Of a stretch of DNA of 64,000 nucleotides, positions 1 to 10,700 are shown in pieces. Each line of letters starts with the position of its first letter. Within the stretch, counting starts at the first letter, position 1. The notes below the pieces were generated by a model that was not told the DNA's origin, did no database searches, and worked only from the letters and a program-made list of their open reading frames with translations. The stretch is taken from positions 2,976,001 through 3,040,000 of the forward strand of contig NC_089723.1 of NCBI RefSeq assembly GCF_035083965.1, written 5' to 3'. A program made the translations under genes and the position numbers. Source of the DNA: Branchiostoma lanceolatum (taxonomy: Eukaryota > Chordata > Leptocardii > Amphioxiformes > Branchiostomatidae).

Positions 1-81
1 GTCTCTTGCCACAAGAGCAGGGCGACTAGTGGCAACCAAGCGTCGTCTTCAGCTGCAGGGGTATCGCATGTTTTAAATCTG

Positions 82-205
82 CTGAATTTACCGTTAAGCG
101 TTTTCGGCCGTCCTGAATTTACCGTTAAGTGTTGTCGGCCGTCCCGAATTTACCGTTAAGCGTTGTCAGCCGGCCTGAATTTACCGTTAGGTGTTGTCAG
201 GACCA
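82..205. repeat. 31-bp tandem repeat, four units
   Basis: Four head-to-tail units start at 82, 113, 144 and 175. Each carries the core GAATTTACCGTTAAG followed by a GTTGTC/GGCCGTC stretch. The second copy of the enclosing duplication (about 1900-1965) has only about two units, so copy number has changed since the duplication. Confidence 0.85.
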
Positions 206-396
206 CCACCCCCCCTCCCCATGAAGACCCTCATACACGAAGATCCCCCATAACGCCCTCACGATTGTCATACTGCCGTGACATTTCTCATCGACGAATG
301 TGACTGGGCGCTGTAGCAAGAAAAGTATTCAACGTTTGGCTTGGCGACATAAAGAAAACGGGGGAAAAACAGAAAGCCCAACCAAAACGCATTAAA

Positions 397-747
397 AACA
401 CGTCAAACAAGCTCCTAGGGGGCCCCAACCTACACCACTTCTTTATTACATCACAAGCTATCTGCCACCCAAAAATCAAGACCACAGCACGTCCAGGTCA
501 AAAGATACAAAAATTGAAGTTCTGCTGCAGTACCAAGGTCGCATACCAGGGGGCCCAAAATCGACCTTGAATTTTGGCTTCACAACACCCGCCCACATAC
601 CAAATATCATTGTAATCCATCAAGAGGTTCTTGAGTTATGCTGACTACAATAGTCCGGAAGCACACACACACACACACAGAGACAGACAGACAGACAGAC
701 AGACACACAGACACGCCAAAAACAATATCTCCATTTTTCATTGAGAT
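397..747 (-). mobile_element. Dispersed repeat copy inserted in duplication copy A
   Basis: This segment interrupts copy A; copy B runs uninterrupted from AACACGTCAAA into AGCTGGAGACTAAAC. Its reverse complement contains the signature AGCATAACTCAAGAACCTC and a GGGCCCCCTGG-like block, shared with copies at 26580-26790, 30041-30480, 35400-36240, 37270-37400 and 56165-56500. A (CA)n and (CAGA)n tract lies at 661-711. No coding capacity is visible, and the element class is unknown. Confidence 0.6.
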
Positions 748-1370
748 AACAAGCTGGAGACTAAACTCTGCTTGGGGAGTATAATGAGCTTGGTCTGAGG
801 GTCCCTTCTATAGTGGCATTCATGATTCCAATACACGTACCTCGGGTCACACTGAAATTCATACCTATTTGTGAATGCCAACTTCTTGTAGTTTGTCACG
901 TAGGGCGGACAAACGTCCAGCTGTATTCCCTGTCCAGATGGAATGTCTAGTTTAACCTTGAACTCAGTTTCAAGGACGTTCACAACACCGAGGAAGCTTG
1001 AAAAGCTATTTCGGGACACACGAGGCCGTGGGGATCATAGATTGAAGTTCTTGGCTAATCTCCAAGCAGATCTCCACGGTGCCAAAATCGTACAAGCTAG
1101 CCAGAGAAGCTCCAGTCAGCCAGACAAGCTGTCAGGCACCGTCCGGATTGCAAAAAAACCTCCTTCTGCCAGTTGGATACGGTCTTTGCAACCGTTGGGT
1201 CTGCTTAGAGACTTTAAGTGTTTGGCTTGGCTTTCGGTATAAGTCTGGGTCGGTCAGTGGATGCATGTAAGATCACTGATTAAGATCATTGAATTCTTTT
1301 AGTTGTCAATATTTCACCCTTAGCTCTAACGAAAAGATAAACGGAGACACTGCTCATAAAGGAGAGAAAG

Positions 1371-1585
1371 TAGCCTCTACCAGGCTCCAGAGGCGGCTGA
1401 AAAGTGTAGAAATTGGCCAAATAGACAGAAAAAAAACATGAAAGAGGGGTTTTAGTCTGCTATATATCCTATTGGGCCCTCCTTACGTAGCCGAATCCCT
1501 GAGCATACTGCATCCTATAGCTATTCACTGTATTTGGCCACTGTCTACAATTTTTCCAGCCATCCGCGGAGCCAGGTAGAGGCTA
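1371..1585. mobile_element. MITE, TAGCCTCTACC terminal family, with 9-bp target duplication
   Basis: The left end TAGCCTCTACCAGGCTCC pairs with the right end GGAGCCAGGTAGAGGCTA as imperfect terminal inverted repeats. The flanks are GAGAGAAAG at 1362-1370 and again at 1586-1594, an exact 9-bp target-site duplication. No coding capacity. Such target lengths suggest a Mutator-like or related transposase, which is an inference. Confidence 0.8.
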
Positions 1586-2157
1586 GAGAGAAAGTAAAAT
1601 GGCTTGACTGATTCGCAAATGGGAAAACTTTCGAATGATCCATGTTTGTACGGGTGATCGCAGCGGTTTCGGTCTAAATACGGCTTGAATGGAGCCAGCC
1701 GTAAGAAACCGCGGGTAGCTCTGCTTGGAGAATACTGTAAATGCAGAAATGTTCGCGGTTTTCGCGGCGACCGCTTCACCGACACTTTATCTGAATTCAA
1801 AGGATTCGGAGCAGACATGCGAGAGTGCATGGTGTACCAGGTCTCTCACCACAAGATCAGGGTGACTAGTCGTCTTCAGGGGTATCGCATGTTCTAAATC
1901 TCCTTAATTTACCGTTAAGCGTTGCCAACCGTCCTGAATTTACCGTTCAGATCCGTTGAGTGTTGCCAGGACGCCCCCCCCCCCATGAAGACCCTCATAC
2001 ACGAAGATCCCCCATAACGCCCTCACGATTGTCGTACTGCCGTGAAATTTCTCATCGACGAATGTGACTGGGCACTGTAGCAAGAAAATCATTCAACGTT
2101 TGGCTTGGCGACATAAAGAAAACGGGGGAAGAACAGAAAGCCTAACAAAAACGCATT

Positions 2158-2479
2158 AAAGGCACCCAGAGCATTTTATGAGGCTAGAAAACTAAAAATA
2201 TTCTAGTTGCTGTAATCTTTATGAAATTGACATTTAATGCCACTGTTTACCACATTTGAGTGCGGATTGCTTATCAAAAGTGCTCAAAATGTCAAACCGC
2301 TAATTGTGATGGACAGTCAGGATCAGTCTATAAGGGCTTGGATTGTCTATCATTTCTCACCACACAACGACATCGTATTTTTGCTATGTAATGGTATAGT
2401 GTTAAAAATTACTATGTGTAGGAATGACTAGAAATCGGAGTTTTTTTATTCAAGTTTCAAGTCTCATAAAATGCCTTTA
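2158..2479. mobile_element. MITE-like insertion specific to duplication copy B
   Basis: The segment is bounded by GCATTTTATGAGGCT on the left and CTCATAAAATGCCTTT on the right, an imperfect inverted repeat. It is absent from copy A, where GCATTAAA runs on to AAACACGTC. AT-rich interior, no gene visible. Confidence 0.6.
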
Positions 2480-3108
2480 AAAACACGTCAAAAACCAGCT
2501 GGAGACTAAACTCTGCTTGGGGAGTATAATGAGCTTGGTCTGAGGGTCCCTTCTATAGTGGCATTCATGATTCCAATACACGTACCTCGGGTCACATTGT
2601 AATCCATTGATCTATTTGTAAATGCCAACTTCACGTAGTTTATCACGTAGGGCGGACAAACGTCCAGTTGTATTCCCTGTCCAGATGGAACGTCTATAGC
2701 TAGTATAACCTTGAACTCTGTTTCAAGGACGTAAACAACACCGAGGGAGCTTGAAAAGCTATTTCGGGACACTCGAGGCCGTGGGGATCATAGAAGTGCT
2801 TGGCTAATCTCCAAGCAGATCTCCACGGTGCCAAAATCGTACAAGCTAGCCAGAGAAGCTCCAGTCAGCCAGGGAAGTTGTCAGGCACCGTCCGGATCAT
2901 TGCAAACAAAAAACTCCTTCTGCCAGTTGGATACGGTCTTTGCAACCGTTGGCCGGGGCTGCTTGGAGACTAGTGTTTGGCTTGGCTTTCGGTATAAGTT
3001 TGGGCCGTTCAGTGGATTTGAGATCATTGGATTCTTTGAGTTGTCAATATTTCACCCTTAGCCTTAACGAAAAGATAAACGGAGACACTGCCTATATAGG
3101 AGAGAAAA

Positions 3109-3472
3109 TAGCCTCTACCAGGCTCCAGAGGCGGCTGAAAAGTGTAGAAATTGGCCAAATACGTCGGACAGAAAAAAACATGAAAGAGGGGTTTTAGTCT
3201 GCTATATATCCTATTGGGCCCTCCTTACGTAGCCGAATCCCTGAGCATACTGCATCCTATAGCTATTCACTCTATTTGGCTAGTCTCCAACCAGACCCAA
3301 TAGATTGCAAAGACCGTATCCAACTGGAAGAAGGAGCAGTATAGTGCTATGAAAACTCCCTCTGCCTGTTGGATACGGTCTTTGCCAACCCGTAGGTCTG
3401 CTTGGAGACTACTATCATTGTTGGCCACTTTCTACAATTTTTCCAGCCATCCGCGGAGCCAGGTAGAGGCTA
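3109..3472. mobile_element. MITE of the TAGCCTCTACC family with a nested second MITE
   Basis: This is the duplication partner of the element at 1371-1585. A second MITE at 3281-3412 is nested inside: it begins TAGTCTCCAACCAGA, ends TCTGCTTGGAGACTA, and has inner arms built on TTGCAAAGACCGTATCCAAC. Copy A lacks the nested element, so that insertion post-dates the duplication. Confidence 0.75.
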
Positions 3473-3619
3473 GAGAGAAAGTAAAATGGCTTGACTGATT
3501 CGCAAATGGGAAAACTTTAGAATGATCCATGTTTGTACGGGTGATCGCAGCGGTTTCGGTCTAAATACGGCTTGAATGGAGCCAGCCGTAAGAAACCGCG
3601 GGTAGCTCTGCTTGGAGAA

Positions 3620-3784
3620 TACTGTAAATGCAGAAATGTTCGCGGTTTTCGCGGCGACCGCTTCACCGCGAACTTAAACCTACCGCGAACATTTTTGTCC
3701 AATACTGTAGCAGTATGTGACTATAGCGCTGCTGCAAGCTTAAAACCACCGAAAAAAAAACACGCGAAAATGTATTTACAGTAA
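3620..3784. mobile_element. MITE, TACTGTAAATGCA terminal family
   Basis: The left end TTACTGTAAATGC-type sequence with AATGTTCGCGG is mirrored on the right by CGCGAAAATGTATTTACAG. Interior segments rich in CGCGGTTTTCGCGG are also seen at 1735-1780, 4376-4592 and 24385-24440. Confidence 0.6.
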
Positions 3785-4375
3785 GATGAGGCCGTGGGGA
3801 GATAAGCATTTAGTGATAACTTTTTAGTTTGGCTTTCGGCATATGTTTGATCATCTTTAGGCCATTTGAATGCATGTCGAATCATGTTTTATAACGTTAA
3901 TCATTTGAGTTGAAGAAAATATGTCATGTTACCTGTAACAAAAAGATTACGTACGACAATTGGCTTGAAATCGTAGAATTATTAAGGATGATGGCATGAA
4001 ATGTGCAGAAGGGCGACTTTGGAATATCATACTTAGTCTAGTATTCATGAGTTCAAGGGAGATATTGTGGTATAGTCCGTTTGGCACGGGGCTATTCAAT
4101 GTCAGTCCATCTTTAAACGAAGGTGATTTTTGTCTATCTATTATTTCAAACAGTCCATTTAAACACAACTGGCCGATTTGCTAGAAAATATCAGAATGAA
4201 TATTTTGAGTTTGTTTGCAAATTTCGTCTTTTCAGTAAACGTTTAACATATCTGAGGTCTACTCCCATTTCGGTATTTTAAAAGCAGAGGTTTAGCATGT
4301 CGGGGTGCAGGTAGTGGCCGCGATTTCTTTGATAATGCTCGAAGGGAGCCAGCCGTAAGAAACCTCTGTTTGGAG

Positions 4376-4592
4376 AATACTGTACATGCAGAAATGTTCG
4401 CGGTTGTTTTTATATGGTCACGGTTTTCGCGATGAACTCTTTGACCTTAAAACCACGGCGAAAAGCCGTTTAATTGTGTTACTGTAGCACTATTACATTA
4501 TCCTTGTTTCAAACGCGAACTCAAAACCACGGTGAACACTCCATTTCCTATCACGAAATTAGATCACCGCGAACATTTCTGCATTTATGGTA
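4376..4592. mobile_element. MITE just upstream of NEIL1
   Basis: Left end ACTGTACATGCAGAAATGTT and right end AACATTTCTGCATTTATGGT form terminal inverted repeats. Same family as 3620-3784. It ends about 200 bp before the NEIL1 start codon. Confidence 0.65.
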
Positions 4593-4599
4593 AACTTTG

Positions 4600-4797
4600 G
4601 CGCCACGCCAAACGCTTGTGCGAGACCACTACGCGTTGTGTAACGCTTATGTAAACTCGGCAGGGGGCGCGGCTGTTACAAAACATTTCCACGTGAACCA
4701 AGCGGCGTGCACAGTAGACTAGCCGTAGCTGTGTGTCTTCTAAACCATCTTAGATTAGATTTTAGGCTTCCTTCCTTGATTTTAACAACCTCACACG
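4600..4797 (+). promoter_or_regulatory. Probable NEIL1 promoter and 5' UTR
   Basis: A non-repetitive stretch runs from the upstream MITE to the NEIL1 start codon. It contains CAGGGGGCGC at 4661-4670, which matches the core of the known CTCF consensus, and an E-box CACGTG at 4690-4695. No clear TATA box is visible. These are motif matches only; function is inferred from position. Confidence 0.4.
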
Positions 4798-7700
4798 ATG
4801 CCAGAAGGTCCAGAGCTTCACCTAGCTTCTCGGTTTGTGAACGCGATGTGCGCCGGCCGAGTGTTCACCGGCAGCCCGGTCAAGTCGGAAGTAAACTGGA
4901 AGAACCCTGAAGTCTCCTTCGAAGCGAAAGCGTACACCATCTCAGCAGTCTCACGCGGCAAGGAGGTGCAGATGAGTCTTAATCCCGTGGAGGAGGGGAA
5001 GAAGAAGAAAGGGAAGGTTCTTGAGTCGCTGAAGATCGTCTTCCGTTTCGGGATGTCTGGAATGTTCAGGTAAAGTGTTTGTTACGGTGTGTAGGGGGAG
5101 GGGGGCGGATAGCTGATAGATGTTTACTATGTAACTACTATACTGTGTATTGTATCGTTCATCGCGTTATTCTTGAAAGAAAAAGTATTTTATATATAAC
5201 TTGGCCTTTTTACGTCAAAGTGTAGCATGTAATTTATTAGCATCATAATGAGCCGGTTCAAAATGTAAGCTGCGCATGAACGGGGTCAAAGGTGAAGCCC
5301 TCAAACTAGAAAATAGTGATTTACTAAAGCAGTAAAACTGTGCCCTTTTGTTCCTTTATTTGTTGTTGTTAACAGTTGTTGTTGTTAACAGTTTTTTTTT
5401 CAGATTTACTCCTACATCAGAACTGTCCAAACATGCCCTTTAGTTGTTTTGTTATTATTTGTTATGTCAATAAAGTCACATGTCTGTAACTCTTGCGAGG
5501 TTATGTTCGGAAGTGATTAAGGTCATTATATTGATCCTGAAGGAAGGCAACAGTGGTCGTTGAAAATTTGATCCGTGAATACCTTAGTGTTGGAAGAAAG
5601 TTTAGCATTGTATTAATTTTTTTTGTTATTTGCTGTTGTTTACATTTGTTGTTGTTTATAGTTGTTGTTAACTGTTGTTGTTAACAGATTTAACGTTACT
5701 CCTGCATCAGAATTGCTCAACATGTCCTTAAGGTGTTTTGTTAATGTTCTTTGTTGTTGTTTACTGTTGTTGTTTACAGATTTACCCCTGCGTCAGAACT
5801 ACCCAAACACGCGCATCTGATGTTCCACACCACAGACAAGCCCCCCATGGTCCTGTCCTTCGTGGACGTGCGAAGGTTCGGCAAGTGGGAGGTCGGGGGA
5901 GGCTGGCAGAAGGACAGGGGGCCATGTATCATACTGGAGTATCAGGACTTCAGGTCTGTGTCTGTATCTATATGCAATCACATAGCCCGGATAAAATGTA
6001 ACACACCAGCTTCAGTATCTGTTGCGCAGATTCTGTATCTATATCGGTATAACCACCCTTCTGTGTAACACACCAGCTTCTGTATCTGTTGCCTAGATTC
6101 TGTATCTTTATCAGTATAACCACCCTTCGGTGTAACACACCAGCTTCTGTATCTGCTGCCTAGATTCTGTATGTTTATCGGTATAACCACCCTTCGGTGT
6201 AACACACCAGCTTCTGTATCTGCTGCCTAGATTCTGTATGTTTATCGGTATAACCACCCTTCGGTGTAACACACCAGCTTCTGTATCTGCTGCCTAGATT
6301 CTGTATGTTTATCAGTATAACCACCCTTCGGTGTAACACACCAGCTTCTGTGTCTGTTGCCTAGATTCTGTATCTTTATCAGTATAACCACCCTTCGTTG
6401 TAACACACCAGCTTCTATATCTGCTGCCTAGATTCTGTATGTTTATCGGTATAACCACCCTTCGGTGTAACACACCAGCTTCTGTATCTGCTGCCTAGAT
6501 TCTGTATGTTTATCAGTATAACCACCCTTCGGTGTAACACACCAGCTTCTGTGTCTGTTGCCTAGATTCTGTATCTTTATCAGTATAACCACCCTTCGGT
6601 GTAACACACCAGCTTCTATATCTGCTGCCTAGATTCTGTATGTTTATCAGTATAACCACCCTTCGGTGTAACACACCAGCTTCTGTGTCTGTTGCCTAGA
6701 TTCTGTATGTTTATCGGTATAACCACCCTTCGGTGTAACACACCAGCTTCTGTATCTGCTGCCTAGATTCTGTATGTTTATCGGTATAACCACCCTTCGG
6801 TGTAACACACCAGCTTCTGTATCTGCTGCCTAGATTCTGTATGTTTATCAGTATAACCACCCTTCGGTGTAACACACCAGCTTCTGTGTCTGTTGCCTAG
6901 ATTCTGTATGTTTATCGGTATAACCACCCTTCGGTGTAACACACCAGCTTCTGTATCTGCTGCCTAGATTCTGTATGTTTATCAGTATAACCACCCTTCG
7001 TTGTAACACACCAGCTTCTGTATCTGCTGCCTAGATTCTGTATGTTTATCGGTATAACCACCCTTCGGTGTAACACACCAGCTTCTGTATCTGCTGCCTA
7101 GATTCTGTATGTTTATCGGTATAACCACCCTTCGGTGTAACACACCAGCTTCTGTATCTGCTGCCTAGATTCTGTATGTTTATCGGTATAACCACCCTTC
7201 GGTGTAACACACCAGCTTCTGTATCTGCTGCCTAGATTCTGTATGTTTATCGGTATAACCACCCTTCGGTGTAACACACCAGCTTCTGTATCTGCTGCCT
7301 AGATTCTGTATGTTTATCGGTATAACCACCCTTCGGTGTAACACACCAGCTTCTGTATCTGCTGCCTAGATTCTGTATGTTTATCAGTATAACCACCCTT
7401 CGGTGTAACACACCAGCTTCTGTGTCTGTTGCCTAGATTCTGTATCTTTATCAGTATAACCACCCTTCGTTGTAACACACCAGCTTCTGTATCTGCTGCC
7501 TAGATTCTGTATGTTTATCGGTATAACCACCCTTCGGTGTAACACACCAGCTTCTATATCTGCTGCCTAGATTCTGTATGTTTATCAGTATAACCACCCT
7601 TCGGTGTAACACACCAGCTTCTGTATCTGCTGCCTAGATTCTGTATGTTTATCAGTATAACCACCCTTCGGTGTAACACACCAGCTTCTATATCTGCTGC

Positions 7701-10700
7701 CTAGATTCTGTATGTTTATCGGTATAACCACCCTTCGGTGTAACACACCAGCTTCTGTATCTGCTGCCTAGATTCTGTATGTTTATCGGTATAACCACCC
7801 TTCGGTGTAACACACCAGCTTCTGTATCTGCTGCCTAGATTCTGTATGTTTATCAGTATAACCACCCTTCGGTGTAACACACCAGCTTCTGTGTCTGTTG
7901 CCTAGATTCTGTATCTTTATCAGTATAACCACCCTTCGTTGTAACACACCAGCTTCTGTATCTGCTGCCTAGATTCTGTATGTTTATCAGTATAACCACC
8001 CTTCGGTGTAACACACCAGCTTCTGTATCTGCTGCCTAGATTCTGTATGTTTATCGGTATAACCACCCTTCGGTGTAACACACCAGCTTCTGTATCTGCT
8101 GCCTAGATTCTGTATGTTTATCGGTATAACCACCCTTCGGTGTAACACACCAGCTTCTGTATCTGCTGCCTAGATTCTGTATGTTTATCGGTATAACCAC
8201 CCTTCGGTGTAACACACCAGCTTCTGTATCTGCTGCCTAGATTCTGTATGTTTATCGGTATAACCACCCTTCGGTGTAACACACCAGCTTCTGTATCTGC
8301 TGCCTAGATTCTGTATGTTTATCGGTATAACCACCCTTCGGTGTAACACACCAGCTTTGTAGGAGTGCTGCATGCAATTTGCATGGAAGCTGAGCTGGTC
8401 ATATTATACTGAATAACCTGTCACACCTAACCTTTCCACATCTAGCTCACAGTTTAGTGTTATTAAAGGTCTTCATTCATTCATTCATAAAAGGTATCCA
8501 ATGAAGATGCTTCTACTGTACTTCTACATACCTGTTGTTTTTTTGCAGTAGATAAAAGGCAAAGGTAGTCCCATAGCATTATTTGAGGCCTTAGGGATAT
8601 TAGGCTGTTAATCCACTGTGTCTTGGACACTGCTGTATGATTTGGTTTACTAGTAGGTCCCCCACCCCCCCTCCTCCTTTTACTTACAGTCTGTATTGGG
8701 GTACAAAAATTAGTATGACCAAAGTAAAAATTCACAATCATGCTTGTTCCTGTATGCAGGGCCAATGTGCTGTCCAGACTGTCAGATGCTGCCTTCAACA
8801 GGTCTATCTGTGAGGTCCTGCTCAACCAGAAATACTTCAACGGAGTCGGTAACTACCTCAGGGCCGAGGTGCTCTACAGGTGAGGCAGAAACAGTCTTAA
8901 AATTCGTACTTAGATCTGTCTCCGTTTGACAAGCACTAAGCAAGCCCACTTCTTCGCCGTATAGAATTCAAGGTAGAGACTACAATCTGTCATAATCAGT
9001 GATTCAATTGGAGCCAGCTGATTGCAATCTCTATGGCAGTTAATTTACGGGTAACATTTGTCCATTTAGATGGAGATGCAAAGTCAATTGCTCAGACTCT
9101 GTATGGCTTTATGGGGGAGACTCAAGAGTAAAACTAATCCGCATGCTTTAGAACCCAACACACATATTGAGTAGAGTAGGGGGGACCTGGTGTGCTTGGC
9201 GGAATACAGTTATAGCGAAGAGTTATAGCGAAGCGGCATTGTAGTAGTAGCTACTTGAAAAAATTATAATGCTTTACCTCAACTGAGGATGACCTCCACT
9301 TACCTTGAAGTACTTTTTAATAACTTCAATAACTGTAAGAATGACAGGAAAATAAAATGTTGTACTCCACTCGTTTCCAGACTGGGAATCCCTCCTTTTG
9401 TGAGCGCTCGTTCTGTACTGGAACCTCTGGCCAAAGCAGAAGAACTTGTAGCACAAGTAAGTCATGATCTCTCATTATATAATGTCATTGCTTGGGTGTG
9501 AGTAGTCTGTATAACGCAAACTCCAGCTGTCCGGGGGTTTCTCTCCCCTCCCGGCGGAGTTTGTGCTCAACTAGCTCTAAGCCAGGAGAACTGTTATCAA
9601 AAATGGTAACACCAATCATAGGGCAGGATTTCAGCTAGTCTCCCACTGCCATAGAAACCACCTAGTTATCCTGTCTGTTAGCTGTCACACCAGGCACCAC
9701 AGGCAGACAGGGAGGAAGGGATGGGAAATGAGATCCAGATGTTGGGAGGGTGAGATATATCCAAGCCGGTTAAAAGGGATTTTAAACCTCCTTAGTTTAT
9801 CTGTTCCTTTAGAGGCAGACAATGTCAGTTTCTCCCACATCAAAAACCAAGTTGGAAAATCCAACAAGAAAAGACTTGACTGCCGAAAAATGTTAAAAGT
9901 ACAGAGAAACGGCCTGTGAAACTCTCTTCCTACCACCTGGAGATCAGACATCTGCAGCTGTCAATCACTGGATAGCAACAGCAATAGATCCTTAGCAACT
10001 AGAGTCTGTCCTGGGCAGGCAGCTCTGTGGGCTGATGACGGCTGCATAAATTATCCATATTTAGAAAGGAGGATTCCCTTGAGTTAGCGGCCCTAGCCAT
10101 CAAGCTCTTGGGTTGCGAGGCGGTTACAGGGCGGCGAGCGGTCACAGGAGGCTTGATTGAATTCAGGCTAGGGTGTGAGGAGCAATTACTCCCAGTTTAC
10201 ATTTAATTCTCACATTTTCTTCCAATGGAAATCTTAAAAAATGGTGAAATATAGCACTTCAAGGTGCAGGTTTTGTTTGTTTAAAGTTTTATTTATCAAT
10301 GAGAAGCTCCACTATTCATTGAGGTCATGAGGGAAAAGGTAAGGGTCAGATAAACTACAAAAGACATACAAATTACATAATTTAAGTCCTAATAACTCTA
10401 TTAACATATATCACTGCATATATATGGTACAAAACATATAGGGAAGGTTGGTTTATGGTCAGTGTTCATTCGTTTTGGTCATATCTGTTAGTATTACTTC
10501 ACTCTTAGAGTCTCTAAAAGGAAGTGAGGTGTTGAATTTATACATGAAGTGATGATATATGTTGTTATGACCCTGCAGAACGGTGTGAAGGGAGTGAAGG
10601 TCAAGACGGAACAGCCCGACCTTCTGGAGCTGTGTAATAAGCTGGCGCTGGAAGTCGTCAGTCTAGGTAAGATGGTTTCTGTTTTTCGTAGTAAGATTCA

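Larger units (their letters stand above)
1..3700. repeat. Tandem ~1.84 kb segmental duplication (non-coding)
   Basis: The sequence from 1 onward recurs from about 1841. Matching landmarks are the start (1 and 1841), the CCCCCC-rich stretch (about 210 and 1972), the block at 750-1020 against 2500-2770, and the block at 1590-1790 against 3480-3670. The copies differ by insertions: copy A carries a dispersed repeat at about 397-747, copy B a MITE-like piece at 2158-2479 and another MITE at 3281-3412. Short open frames on either strand are not conserved in frame between the copies, so I see no gene here. Copy A may extend left of the window. Confidence 0.8.

Noticed and set aside
738-2772. Minus-strand frames beginning MSRNSFSS in both copies of the left duplication
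   Set aside because: The reading frame shifts between the copies and similarity is at the DNA level only; no domain is visible.
5978-8373. Possible repeat protein encoded by the 67-bp units, or a CRISPR-like array
   Set aside because: Units are contiguous with no spacers, frames are broken by stops, and the array is inside a NEIL1 intron.
9685-9990. Possible degraded LINE tail in NEIL1 intron 4
   Set aside because: A fragment resembling an NSLP motif appears only after assuming a frameshift; too weak to call.
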